Shown in pieces: positions 8,312 to 17,795 of a stretch of DNA of 64,000 nt. Both the position numbers and the translations under genes were made by a program. The notes beneath the pieces are model-generated. The model did not search any database. It was not told where the DNA came from and saw only the letters and a program-made list of their open reading frames with translations. Position 1 is the first letter of the stretch. Every line of letters starts with the position of its first letter. The stretch comes from CAWKMN01 sp963850765 (GTDB lineage: Bacteria > Chloroflexota > Anaerolineae > Aggregatilineales > Aggregatilineaceae), in contig CAWKMN010000003.1 in NCBI GenBank assembly GCA_963850765.1, forward strand, positions 806,001 to 870,000, in the 5' to 3' direction.

Positions 8312-10837
8312 CTACCGTTTCGCTTTCAGTGCCCGCCAGACTTTTTCGGGCAGCAGCGGCGCATTCTTGACCCGCACCCCAACCGCATCATACCACGGCA
8401 TTCGCCAGCGCCGGCCCGACTCCGTCCAGCGGGATCTCGGCCACCGCTTTTGCGCCAAATGGCCCGGTCGGTTCGTAGGTTTCGACAAAGATCACGCCCA
8501 GTTCCGGCATTTCATCGGCGCGGTAGATCTTGTAGGGGCCAAACGCCGGGTTGAGCATCCGGCCATGATCGTCAAAGACCATCTCCTCACAGTGGCCATA
8601 GCCCAACGCCTGCACCATGCCCCCCTCGATCTGGCCGCTGGCCGTAGCCGGGTTGACGATCACGCCACCGTCGACGGCCATCACCATCTCGTCCACGGTG
8701 ATCTGCCCGGTTTCGGTATCGACCGTAACCGTCACAAACTGCGCCGCAAACGGCGGCGGGGATGCGTCCGGGCTGACATAACTGGCCGTCGCCATGATCT
8801 GGTGCTGATTCTCGGCGTGCAGGCTGTGGAGCGCGATCTCCCGGTGGGTGACGCGGCGGCCGTCCGGCGCATGGGCGGCACGATCGCGCAGGACGACGTC
8901 ATCGGGTGCGACCGGCGCGGTCGTGGTCCCCTTGTTGAACATCCGCGCGGCGACATCCCGCATCTGCTCCGCGGCTTTCTCGGCGGCCAGCACCGTCGCC
9001 CGGCCTGAGATATAGGTCGTGCTGGACGCATACGCGCCTTTGTCGAACGGCGTAAAGTCCGTATCTGACGAATAGGTGATGAAGTCGTCCGGCTCGCAGC
9101 CAAGCACCTCGGCCGCCATCTGGGTCAGCACCGTATCCGAGCCGGTGCCCAGATCCGTCGCGCCGACCAGCAGGTTAAATGAGCCGTCGTCGTTGATCTT
9201 GATGCTGGCCGCGCCCATGTCCAGCCGGGGGATGGCCGTGCCCTGCATGACACACGCCACGCCGATCCCGCGCCGCAGATGGGGCTTGCCGGGCACGGTG
9301 TGCCAGTCCGGGTTGTTGTACTTCTCTGCCCAACCAATCGCCGCCGCGCCCTGCTCCACGCACTCCGCCAGCCCGCACGACTGGATGATCTCCGGCGTGG
9401 CCTCGCGGCCCTCGCTCCAGGCTTTGCTGGCCGGGTGCTCGTCGCCGGTTTTGATCGCGTTCTTCAGCCGGAATTCCAGCGGATCAAAGCCCATGGCGCG
9501 GGCGATCTCGTCCATCTGCTGTTCGACCGCCCAGAAGCCCTGCGGCACGCCGTAGCCGCGATACGCGCCGCTCGGCGGGGTGTTGGTGTAGACGATATCC
9601 GCCGTAAACTTGATATTGGGCGAGTTGTAGAGCGACATGCGCCTTATGCCCGGTATTCCCGGCTACGGTCAGGGCGTGGCTGCCGGTCGCGCCGGTATCG
9701 CTCAACACATACATCTGGTTGGCGACGATGTGCCCATCGTTGGTGACACCCGTTTTCAGCGTAACCACCATCGGGTGGCGCGAGCGGCTGGCATGAAATT
9801 CCTCAGCGCGGGTGTATTCCAGCCGCACCGGACGCCCGGTGACGATCGTCAGGTGCGCGCAGATGTCTTCGATCAGCACTTCCTGCTTGACGCCAAAGCC
9901 GCCGCCGATGCGCGGCTTGATCACCCGGATGCGCTTTTCGGGGAGGCCCAGCACCGGGGCCAGGATGCGCCGCGCGTGGAACGGCACCTGCGTGCTGGTG
10001 CGGATCACCAGCCGGTCATCTTCATCCCACCACGTGACGCAGACATGCGGCTCAATCGGCGTCTGCTGCACCTTCGGGCTGTAGTACGTCGCCTCGAAGA
10101 TCCGATCCGCTTCCGCGAAGCCGTTCTCCACGTCGCCCACCTGCCAGTCGATGACCGCCGCCAGGTTGCGCTGTTTTGTCCTCGATATGCCAGCTTTCCG
10201 GCTCGTCGTGCAGCACCGGCGCGCCGAGCTTCATGCTGTCGCGCGGATCGAAGATCGCGGGCAGAATCTCGTATTCCACCTCGATCAATTCCAGCGCCCG
10301 CCGCGCGATCTCTTCCGTTTCCGCCGCCACCGCCGCGACCCGATCGCCCACAAAACGCACCTTGTAGTCCAGGCTGTAATTATCGTGCGGCCCCGGTTCC
10401 GGGTGGCTCTGCCCGGCGGTCGTATAGGCGACGCGCGGCAGATCCTCATGCGTCAGCACGGCATGAACGCCCGGCAGCGCGCGCGCCTGGCTGGCGTCGA
10501 TGCGCTTGATGATCGCGTGGGCGTGCGGGCTGAGCAGCAGTTTGCCGACCAGCATCCCGCGAAACTCGATGTCATCCGTAAAAGCCGGGTTGCCCTGCAC
10601 CAGCTTGCGCGCATCAACTTTCGGCGCGGGCTTGCCGACCTGCTGCAGCGTATCCACTTCCGGCGCGACGATCATCAGCGGCAGCGTGTGCGTCCTGACT
10701 GGCGATCCGCCGTCGCCGCTCGCCACGTCGGGCGGCAGCACGTCATCCCCGCCGCGATCACCCGCCGGACCGAATAAGCCGGGCGGCGCAGGGATACCCG
10801 GCTCGCCGCCAATGGGCGGGACAGCCTCACCGCGCAT
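8312..10837 (-). CDS. Xanthine dehydrogenase family molybdopterin-binding large subunit (hydroxylase 2), three frameshifts
   Basis: Three pieces in different frames together make one ~840-residue Mo subunit. Piece 1 has VDARKLVQGNPAFTDD, MLVGKLLLSPHAHAIIK and VRFVGDRVAAVAAE. Piece 2 has YYSPKVQQTPIEPH and PRIGGGFGVKQE. Piece 3 has GAYRGYGVPQGFWAVEQQMD, GATDLGTGSDTVLTQ and FGAKAVAEIPLDG, with the catalytic-position Glu. Breaks fall near 10165-10175, 9640-9645 and 8390; the true C-terminus (VKNAPLLPEKVWRALKAKR) ends at 8312. The ATG at 10837 overlaps the 2Fe-2S gene by 11 nt. Before the conserved domain are ~70 extra Pro/Gly-rich residues, which is unusual. No FAD subunit lies with this pair. 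The substrate is probably a purine or related heterocycle. Confidence 0.88.
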
Positions 10838-11312
10838 CACCGCCGCCGCGCGCAAGCACCGCTTCCACCGGCTTGATATACCCCGTGCAGCGGCAGAGCA
10901 CGCCCGCCAACGCAGCGCGTACATCCTGGTCGCTTGGATTCGGGTTGCGATCCAGCAGCGCTTTTGCCGCCAGAACCATGGAGGGCGTGCAGTAGCCGCA
11001 CTGGATCGCGCCGGTTTCGATAAACGCGGTTTGCAGCGGGTGCAGCGGCTCCGATCCGCGCCAGCCGCGCTCCTGCTCTCCGCCGATCCCCTCGATCGTC
11101 ACGATCGGTGTGCCCTGCGCCTGCGCCGCCAGCAGCAGCGACGACACCACCGGCACGCCGTCGAGCAGCACGAGATCCGCGCCGCTCTGGCCGTCATCGT
11201 CTCCGTATTTCACGCCGAACACCCCGTGCCGGCGCAGCAACCGGAACAGGCTCTCATTCGGCGCGGCGTTGAACTCCGCCGTTTGGCCGTTCAGCATAAA
11301 ACTAAGTTTCAC
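10827..11312 (-). CDS. 2Fe-2S subunit of hydroxylase 2, lacking all ligands of the plant-type cluster
   Basis: The 161-residue protein has the CoxS/XdhC-small-subunit fold signature throughout (MLNGQ, LLRRHGVFGVKYG, LLDGVPVVS, GIQ-like GAIQCGYCTPSM, VLCRCTGYIKPVEAV). The helical-domain cluster is intact, with Cys106, Cys109, Cys141 and Cys143. The four plant-type ligands, which should sit at positions 38, 43, 46 and 58, are Asp, Ser, Asp and Ser (YGDDDGQSGADLVLLDG, VVSS). The spacing is exactly canonical, so this is substitution rather than misalignment. The GTG start at 11312 overlaps the upstream stop as GTGA. The protein can hold at most one 2Fe-2S cluster by known rules. Confidence 0.9.
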   Translation of the reverse strand: MKLSFMLNGQTAEFNAAPNESLFRLLRRHGVFGVKYGDDDGQSGADLVLLDGVPVVSSLLLAAQAQGTPIVTIEGIGGEQERGWRGSEPLHPLQTAFIETGAIQCGYCTPSMVLAAKALLDRNPNPSDQDVRAALAGVLCRCTGYIKPVEAVLARGGGDAR

Positions 11313-13904
11313 TGCGTTGGCTCCTCAATCGTTATTTCTCCAATAAACAGCCGGTTGTCATCCACAGTCAATTCATCTGAATTTATAGCATAACGTATGC
11401 CGGTTCGCGCGTCGAACAAGCCCACTGCCACCACATAATGGCCCGGCGGAAGATCTTCGGGCAGCGCCAGCGTATACGTGTCTTCGACCACGCCCGGCAG
11501 CCAGTTTCCTGGTGGAAGTACATCTCCTGCTGGACGCTGAACGATCTGCTCCACCGGCGGAGCAGTAACATCATTATACAAATGAACAAAGACTATGCCG
11601 TCCCCATTTTGGCCAGGAAAAGCCGAGTTGATCAGGCCGCGCCCAGGTGGATTGTCTCGCCATACTAGCTCTACGTCGAGGTAGCCTGAACGCTGATCCA
11701 AGCGATACTCCAGTAGATCGATAGAAGAAAACCCGCGAAAACTGGCTACAGGCGAAAGACTGCTTTCCTCGCGTACAAAACTACCCTGAAATGCCCAATG
11801 ATAGTACGGTGAATAGCTGTCCATACCTGGAGCGACGAACCCAGCCTCAATGCGGATGTGCGTCCGGGTGTCAGTGATGCGCGCCGATGGGATCAATGTG
11901 GCCACTTCGATCCAACGGCCCGGCACGGCCGGCTGCACCTGCTGATCTAGCCGCTCACCGTCGACATAAATTGTCAGCGGCACGCTCGTCGCGCCCATGC
12001 ACGCGCGTGACCAGCAGCAGATCCTGGCCGGGGATCGTCTTGATCGTGAATTCTTCGCCGCCCGTCAGGACACGCCCGCCGTCGGTGGCCCAACAGTCGG
12101 CCTCATTTTCTAATCCGCACGCCTGATACACGTTTTTGTAGACTTCCGTCACAAATCCCGGCGGAGTTTCATCCTGCCACCAGCGGTAATCGTGCGCCGC
12201 TTCGCTGTCCAGGTTCGCCACGTCGATCTGATCGACCAGCGTCATCCCGGCTACATAATCCAGCGTGGTCGTCTGCGCGATCTGCTCCTCGGCGCGCGTG
12301 TTCGACCAGTCCGCCGCATACACCGCCTGATAATCCGCCGCCGATGCGACGTTATGCGCCGGCAGATCGACCGGGAATTCCGCCAGCACCTCACCGAATA
12401 CGCCCGCGTCGCGCAGATAGGTGAGTCCCTGCACATCCGGGATAGATGGCGAAATAGTCCGGGCGGTAGTCGCTGCTCGCCATGTGCTCGTAGATCGCGC
12501 CGGGGCCCTGCCGCCACGACTCCGCCGGGCCGCGCGTCGTCAGCCCGACCACGTCATACAGCGCGCGCCCGGAGAAATAGCCCATCAGGCCCACATCATG
12601 CACGCCGATCCGCGCGTCTTCCGGCAAGTTCGCTTTGACCCAGCGCGCCATCGGCACCTGCTGATCGCGCACCACGCGCACATTCCCGGCATAATTCCCG
12701 GCAAAGGCAAGTGTCGTCAGCACCGACGAAATCAGGAACAACGCGGGCAGCGCCCACCGCAGCCCGCGCCACTTGAGCCGCCGCACCAGATAATCGCCCA
12801 ACGGAGCCGTCACCCAGGCCGCCGCCGGGAAAAACAGCGCCATGACCGGCAGTTGGTAGCGCCGGAACTGCCAGAACGCCGTATCCAGCGTGGACAACGC
12901 CGCCGTCAACGCGACGATCCAGATCAGCACCAGTGCCGGGAGCCAGACGCGCCGGTAATCTGCCATGCAGAGTACGGAGAACGCGCCGAGGCCAGCTATC
13001 GCCACCATCGCCAGCAGGAACGGCGTCAGCCGTCCAAAATCGTCGCTGGTGCCGGTGACCAGTTCCTTGCTCATGCGCCACCAGAATTCGAGGATCGTCC
13101 ACAGCCGATCCTGAAGCGGCACGCTGGTATTGTACAGATGCGATTTCGCCACCATGCCCGACGACGACAGGCTGCCCGTCGCCGCAAGGTTAATGACCGG
13201 CTGGATCAGCCCGGCCAGCAGCGGCAGCGCCAGCCACCCCGCCCGGCGGAACTCGCTCCCGCCGCGAGTGGCAAGCGTGAGCGCCAGGGCCAGCGCCGCG
13301 ATCCCGGCCAGGATCAACCCTTCCGGGCGCGTAATGACCATCAGCGCCGCGGCCAGCGAGCGTAAGGCGGAAATATCCGCGTTGCAGCAGATGCAGCACC
13401 AGCAGGACGGCGAACACAAACAGCGCCGTCTCCATGCCGCTCAGCGCCGCCCAGATGAACGGCCCGGACAGCGCGAAGGCCAGCGCCAGAGCCAACGCAT
13501 GGCCGGATTGATCCGGCTGCCCTGGCACAAACGGGTTCGCGCGCGCGATCAGGTAGACCAGCCAGACCGATCCGAAGAAGAAGAACGCGCCAAGCGCCAG
13601 CGCCCAATAGGCCAGCGACCAGCCCGTAAAACCCAAGCTGGTATCCGAGCGCCAGCAGCGCCGGGTAGATCAGGCTCGTGCCGCCAGATGTGGCCGGGTC
13701 GCCGTCGTGATAGACCATCGGCTGGCCCTGGGCCATCTGGCGCGCGTACTGGAAATGGATATAGGTATCGTCGAGCGGCATCAGCAGGGGATCGGCGCTC
13801 ACGGAGAGGCTGAGACTCAGGTAGAGCAGAATCACCAGCCCGGTGGTGATCGACAGGGCCAGCCATACCCTAAACTGCTGATGACTGGCCCTGCTGGGGA
13901 TCAT
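11309..13904 (-). CDS. Large polytopic membrane protein, glycosyltransferase-39-like, four frameshifts
   Basis: Five pieces in shifting frames read as one ~860-residue protein. It starts MIPSRASHQQ, followed by a first membrane helix and DDTYIHFQYARQMAQGQP, a loop with paired acidic residues of the kind found in dolichyl/undecaprenyl-phosphate-sugar-dependent GT-C transferases. About ten hydrophobic helices follow up to ~12700. After these come a soluble domain (VGLMGYFSGRALYDVVGLTTRG) and a C-terminal beta-rich extracytoplasmic part (PLTIYVDGERLDQQ, LPPGHYVVAVGLFDARTG). Breaks fall near 13630, 13400, 12440 and 11990. The stop overlaps the start of the FeS gene by 4 nt. Its link to the hydroxylase is unclear. 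GT-C assignment is tentative. Confidence 0.65.
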
Positions 13905-13966
13905 AATGCTCTCATCGGTCGTGGAAAAAACGCGCATGCGTTCCATAAGCGCCGCTCAACGGGCGC

Positions 13967-14482
13967 TCACGGGTAGACCCGCCAGCCGAGATCGCCAGCC
14001 TGGGCCAGCATATCTCCCATCTGTTCGGGCGGGATGTCGGCCAGCGTCGCGGACGCTTCGACCGCGACCGAGCCGTCCGCCAGCGTGATGTCGCCGCTGA
14101 CCAGCACGATCCGGCCCCGGTCCTTGTCCACGCGCCCGCGCGCCACAAATTCCTGGTGGAGCGGCACCGATTTGCGATAACGTATCTCGATCTTGGCCGA
14201 GAACATGAAACGTTCGTCGGTGATCTCGCGCGGCTCATCGCCTTCCGCCAGGATCGCGCGGCCCATCGTCTCGTCCAGGATCGTCGCCAGGATGCCGCCG
14301 TGCGCGATGCCGGGATAACTCTGGTAGTGCTCGTCCAGCATGACGCGCGCCACCGAACGGTGAAACCCGTCGTTGAAAAAGCGGATTTTCAGCCCGCAGT
14401 CGTTTTCGACGCCGCAGACAAAACATCCCCTTGAACTGGGCTGCTGATAAAATGGGCCTGCCGGCTGCTCCGCATCGGCCAT
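13967..14482 (-). CDS. PaaI/hotdog-fold thioesterase family protein
   Basis: The 171-residue protein carries GCFVCGVENDCGLKIRF, the N-terminal motif of a hotdog subfamily, followed by YPGIAHGGILATILDETMGRAI, the catalytic HGG-containing helix of PaaI-like acyl-CoA thioesterases. The C-terminal ~25 residues (MGDMLAQAGDLGWRVYP) are poorly conserved. The ATG at 14482 lies eight bases beyond the stop of the F420 oxidoreductase and has a G-rich run upstream. The acyl substrate is unknown. Confidence 0.8.
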   Translation of the reverse strand: MADAEQPAGPFYQQPSSRGCFVCGVENDCGLKIRFFNDGFHRSVARVMLDEHYQSYPGIAHGGILATILDETMGRAILAEGDEPREITDERFMFSAKIEIRYRKSVPLHQEFVARGRVDKDRGRIVLVSGDITLADGSVAVEASATLADIPPEQMGDMLAQAGDLGWRVYP

Positions 14483-14490
14483 GCTGCCCC

Positions 14491-15501
14491 CTACGCGGAA
14501 TAGCCGCTGGCGAACGTATCGATCATCAGCCGCACATCGTCGACCAAGCGGATACAGCACCGGGCAGGTGCAGCCCGCCGCCACATATTCGCGCACTTTG
14601 GCGCGCACTTCGTCCGGCGTGCCCGACGCCGTGATCAACTGCACCACGTCATCCGGCACCAGTTCCATCGCCCGCTCGATCTGTTCTTCGGTAGCGGGCC
14701 ACGTCAGCACCTGATGGATCTCGTCGAGCAGTTCCTGCGCTGACGCCGCTCGCCTTCATGATGTGCGGCTGCTGGCCGAGATACTGCGTCACCAGCTTAC
14801 GCGCGCCGTCCAGCGCTTTTTTGCGGTTGCTGATCCACCGAACACACGACCAACTGCGGCCGGTCGATATCCTCGACTGTCCGGCCGGACAGCTTCGCGC
14901 CCTTCTCCAACTGCTCCAGCGCCTTGACGTTATACGCTGGCGAAACAAGATAATTGAGCAGCGCGCCATCCCCGATCTCGCCCGTCATCGCCATCATCTG
15001 CGGGCCGGTCGCGCCGATGTAGATCGGCACGTTGCGCGGCTCGCGCCGCCCGTGCACGATGTCCAGTTCGATCCCGTTCACATTCACGAATTCACCGTGA
15101 AAGGTCACGTTTTTCATCGCCAGCAGATCGCGCACCACCGTCACATGCTCGCGCATCGCCAGCAGCGGTTTCTCGCGGTTGATACCCACGTTTTTCGCCA
15201 GCGGATCCCACCACGCGCCGATCCCCAGGATAATCCGGTTGGGGGCCAGATCGTCCAGCGTCAGGAAGGTGGCCGCGGTCAGCGCGGCATTGCGCGTCCA
15301 GTTATTGATCACGCCGGAGCCGACCTTGATGCGGCGGGTCGTCGCGGCATAGGCCGCCATCGGCACAATCGCATCGCGGACCAGGCGGCTTTCGGCCTGC
15401 CACACCGCCTCGAACCCACGGCTCTCGGCATACTGCACGTACTCGATCGCATCCGCCAGGGGATGAGCATCCTGCAAATAAAGCGCCACTCTATCCGGCA
15501 T
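14491..15501 (-). CDS. LLM-class (luciferase-like/Mer-type) F420-dependent oxidoreductase, three frameshifts
   Basis: The first ~225 residues (DRVALYLQDAHPLADAIEYVQYAESRGFEAVW, cited here only as far as AESRGFEAVW, then TTRRIKVGSGVINNWTRN, NRIILGIGAWW, VPIYIGATGPQMM) match the TIM-barrel LLM/methylenetetrahydromethanopterin-reductase family. The remainder continues in other frames: KKALDGARKLVTQYLGQQP, then TWPATEEQIERAMELVPDDV, ITASGTPDEVRAKVREYVAAG and VDDVRLMIDTFASGYSA, ending at 14491. Frames change near 14825, 14742 and 14548. The merged length of ~336 residues is usual for the family. It lies beside the F420 biosynthesis genes, which supports F420 as cofactor. The ATG at 15501 has GAGAGAT upstream. 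Confidence 0.85.
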
Positions 15502-15553
15502 ATCTCTCTACATCTCCTCGCCCTAACAACCTATCCATAAATTTCTGTATTCC

Positions 15554-15581
15554 GTAGGGGCGTATCGCAATACGCCCCTAC
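15554..15581. repeat. 28-nt dispersed palindrome, family A copy 1
   Basis: GTAGGGGCGTAT, loop CGCA, then ATACGCCCCTAC form a perfect 12-bp stem. Other copies are at 24261-24288, 48224-48251 and 59335-59363, all between genes. The transcript would form a strong hairpin on either strand, between cofC and the LLM oxidoreductase here. Confidence 0.85.
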
Positions 15582-15619
15582 CAAAACCAAGTCATACGCG
15601 CTCCAGCCCGCCGAGCCGA

Positions 15620-16249
15620 TCACGGACGTTCGATCACCGGCTCGTTGAGCAGTTTCGCCAAATGATAATACTTTTCCAGATCATCGGGCCAATCGACATC
15701 CAGCGCGGCCCGCTCCGAACGATAGACCGAGACATTCGCCCCGGCTTCGGCCGCCAAACGCTGGTGTTCGGCAAAGCTGTTCTCGCCAAATGCATAAGGG
15801 ATAAGGCCCGGCGGATGGATAAACAGCAGATTGGTCCCGCTCTCGTGCCGGTCAGGCGCGATCACCACGGAATCATGATAACGACCCCTCTGAACCATTT
15901 CCTCAACGTCTTCGGCCGCCAGCAGCGGAATGTCTGCCGGGACGACGAGCACGGCGTCGGCATGCCACGCGCGGAGCACCTGAGTCGCACGCAGCAGCGC
16001 GTTGTTGAGCTCCGCGGTGCCGCTCTCCTGAACGGTATTTGCGCCCAGGTCGCGCACCATCGCCAGCGCCTTGGTATCGCGGCTGATGACCAGCACACCG
16101 CGTATCTGAGTCAGCGGCACCAGCAGGCGTACCGTCCGGACCAGCAGGTCCGTCGCCAGTTGTTCGCGCTGATCGGGCGTCAATTCGTTGGCCAGACGGC
16201 TTTTCGCCCGGCCCAGAGGCTTTACAGGCACAATTGCCCAGGTATTCAT
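15620..16249 (-). CDS. cofC: 2-phospho-L-lactate (or phosphoenolpyruvate) guanylyltransferase, F420 biosynthesis
   Basis: The 209-residue protein has the CofC/FbiD signature: NTWAIVPVKPLGRAKSRLA at the N-terminus, GVLVISRD, ADAVLVVPADIPLLAAEDV (DxD-type metal/nucleotide segment), and ESGTNLLFIHPPGLIPYAFGENSF. It uses GTP to activate phospholactate or PEP for the CofD step. The ATG at 16249 overlaps the cofD stop as ATGA, so the genes are translationally coupled. An upstream in-frame extension of ten residues is possible but lacks support. Confidence 0.92.
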   Translation of the reverse strand: MNTWAIVPVKPLGRAKSRLANELTPDQREQLATDLLVRTVRLLVPLTQIRGVLVISRDTKALAMVRDLGANTVQESGTAELNNALLRATQVLRAWHADAVLVVPADIPLLAAEDVEEMVQRGRYHDSVVIAPDRHESGTNLLFIHPPGLIPYAFGENSFAEHQRLAAEAGANVSVYRSERAALDVDWPDDLEKYYHLAKLLNEPVIERP

Positions 16250-17199
16250 ATGGTCCAACTCCCTACCCACTCCACACACTCTCGCGCCAGGCGGATTTTA
16301 TCGTCCGCCGACTGCATCAACGTTTGAGTTGCCCGCACCCGTACGGGTTCCTCTGCTTGTATCTGATCACGATCTTCGTTATCTATGATCAGGCCATCGA
16401 GCAGTCCATCATAGGTCCGAATGAGGCCATGTACCGAAATATCCAGCCCCATTTCCCCCATCAGCTTTGCAGCCGGACCCTTGACGGCCTGCCCGCCGAT
16501 AAATGGGCTTACCGCCACGCATTTCCCCTTCCGGTTCTCGATCAGCTCGCGCACGCCCGGCACCGCCAGGATCGGCGCAATCGACAAAACCGGATTCGAT
16601 GGACAAACAATAAGTATACGCGCTTCTTGCAGCGCCGTTGCGACCTCAGGCGTCGGGCGGGCCCGCTCCGCGCCGTCGAACCATACCCGCCGGACAGCCG
16701 GCTTCCACTGGTGCCGCACGAAATACTCCTGAAATCCGAGCGGGCCGTATTCCACCGTCTCGACGATCGTCGCCAGCCGGTCATCTGTCACCGGGCGGAG
16801 GGGGTGCTGCATCCCCAGGTGGCGCGCCAAACGTTCGGTGACAGCCGTCAGGGTCATCCCCTGTGCGAGCCACTGGGTCCGCAGCAGATGAGTCGCCAGA
16901 TCGCGATCTCCCAGGCGGAACCAGACATCCTCGCCGTAGCAGCCGAGCATATCAAACATCGCCCAGGTGTCACCGTCCAGCCCCCAGCCGGTCGCGGGAT
17001 TCGCCCTGTCCGCCAGGGTATACATTACGGTGTCAAGATCAGGGGAAATATGCAGCCCGTAGAGGTCGAGATCATCACCCACGTTGCCGATCAACGTTAA
17101 TTGATCGGGTGATAGGATTTTGGAAAGACCATAGGCCAGTTTGGCCCCACCGACCCCACCGACCAGCGCTGCAACTTTGATGAGAGGGTCTAGTACCAT
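16246..17199 (-). CDS. cofD: 2-phospho-L-lactate transferase, F420 biosynthesis
   Basis: The 317-residue protein opens with VAALVGGVGGAKLAYGLSK and LIGNVGDDLDLYGLHISPDLDTVMY, the hallmark CofD/FbiA motifs. ICPSNPVLSIAPIL and VAVSPFIGGQAVKGPAAKLM also match. It transfers the phospholactyl (or phosphoenolpyruvyl) group to the deazaflavin Fo, giving F420-0. It overlaps cofC by 4 nt and the nitroreductase by 10 nt. The enzymes that make Fo (CofG/CofH) are not in this window. Confidence 0.95.
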   Translation of the reverse strand: MVLDPLIKVAALVGGVGGAKLAYGLSKILSPDQLTLIGNVGDDLDLYGLHISPDLDTVMYTLADRANPATGWGLDGDTWAMFDMLGCYGEDVWFRLGDRDLATHLLRTQWLAQGMTLTAVTERLARHLGMQHPLRPVTDDRLATIVETVEYGPLGFQEYFVRHQWKPAVRRVWFDGAERARPTPEVATALQEARILIVCPSNPVLSIAPILAVPGVRELIENRKGKCVAVSPFIGGQAVKGPAAKLMGEMGLDISVHGLIRTYDGLLDGLIIDNEDRDQIQAEEPVRVRATQTLMQSADDKIRLARECVEWVGSWTI

Positions 17200-17795
17200 A
17201 CGATTTTTGATTCCAGCGTTTCCCGGTCTTTGGTCCGCTGCTCGGCCGGGTATCCCAGGGTCAGCAAAGCCTGCGCTTCCCAGTCGGGCGGAAGATCCAG
17301 TTCAGCCCGCACGACATCGGGACAAAACAGCGGCGCGCACATCCAGCACGCCCCCAGACCTTCGGCGTGCGCCATCAGCAGGATATTTTGGGCCGCCAGT
17401 GCCGCGCTCTGAACCGCCATCGTTCGCTCGGCTTCCTGACGGCGTGCGTCAGGATAGCTATCCATAGCGGACAGGCTGAGGCACACCACCACCAGGGCCG
17501 GTGCCTCGCTGATCCGCATGTACGAGCGCGACAACTGCCGCTCGATCTCGTGAGCGGGCAGCCCGTCCGCGGCCAGATCCTCCCGAAAACGCGCACCCAT
17601 CGCGCGCGCCAAAGACACTCGACGTTCGGGACTCGTGACGACGGCAAACCGCCAGGGCTGCCGGTTGTGCGCGGAGGGTGCCCACCGGCCCGCCTCCAAA
17701 ACCCGCCGCAGCACGTCAGCCGGCACCGGGCGTCCATCATAGTGCCGGATCGAGCGTCTACTCTGGATTATAACAAACAGCCTCTCCGCATCCAT
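17190..17795 (-). CDS. Nitroreductase-family protein, like the C-terminal domain of FbiB (F420 maturation)
   Basis: About 201 residues, with RRSIRHYDGRPVPADVLRRV, AGRWAPSAHNRQPWRFAVV and NILLMAHAEGLGACWMCAPLF, the FMN-binding motifs of the nitroreductase fold. In actinobacterial FbiB this domain is fused behind the CofE domain and reduces dehydro-F420-0. Here it immediately follows cofE as a separate gene, sharing one base (TGATG), so the same role is likely. The ATG at 17795 is preferred over the GTG one codon upstream. Confidence 0.85.
   Translation of the reverse strand: MDAERLFVIIQSRRSIRHYDGRPVPADVLRRVLEAGRWAPSAHNRQPWRFAVVTSPERRVSLARAMGARFREDLAADGLPAHEIERQLSRSYMRISEAPALVVVCLSLSAMDSYPDARRQEAERTMAVQSAALAAQNILLMAHAEGLGACWMCAPLFCPDVVRAELDLPPDWEAQALLTLGYPAEQRTKDRETLESKIVWY

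Noticed and set aside
8388..8390. Premature TGA near the end of hydroxylase 2 as a selenocysteine codon
   Set aside because: Selenium accessory genes made this tempting, but the conserved C-terminus continues in a different frame, so it is a frameshift stop. No SECIS-like hairpin is evident.
12421..13365. 314-residue plus-strand open frame over the membrane protein
   Set aside because: Composition is extreme (Arg, Gln, His, Pro). The minus strand carries coherent membrane helices across the same bases.
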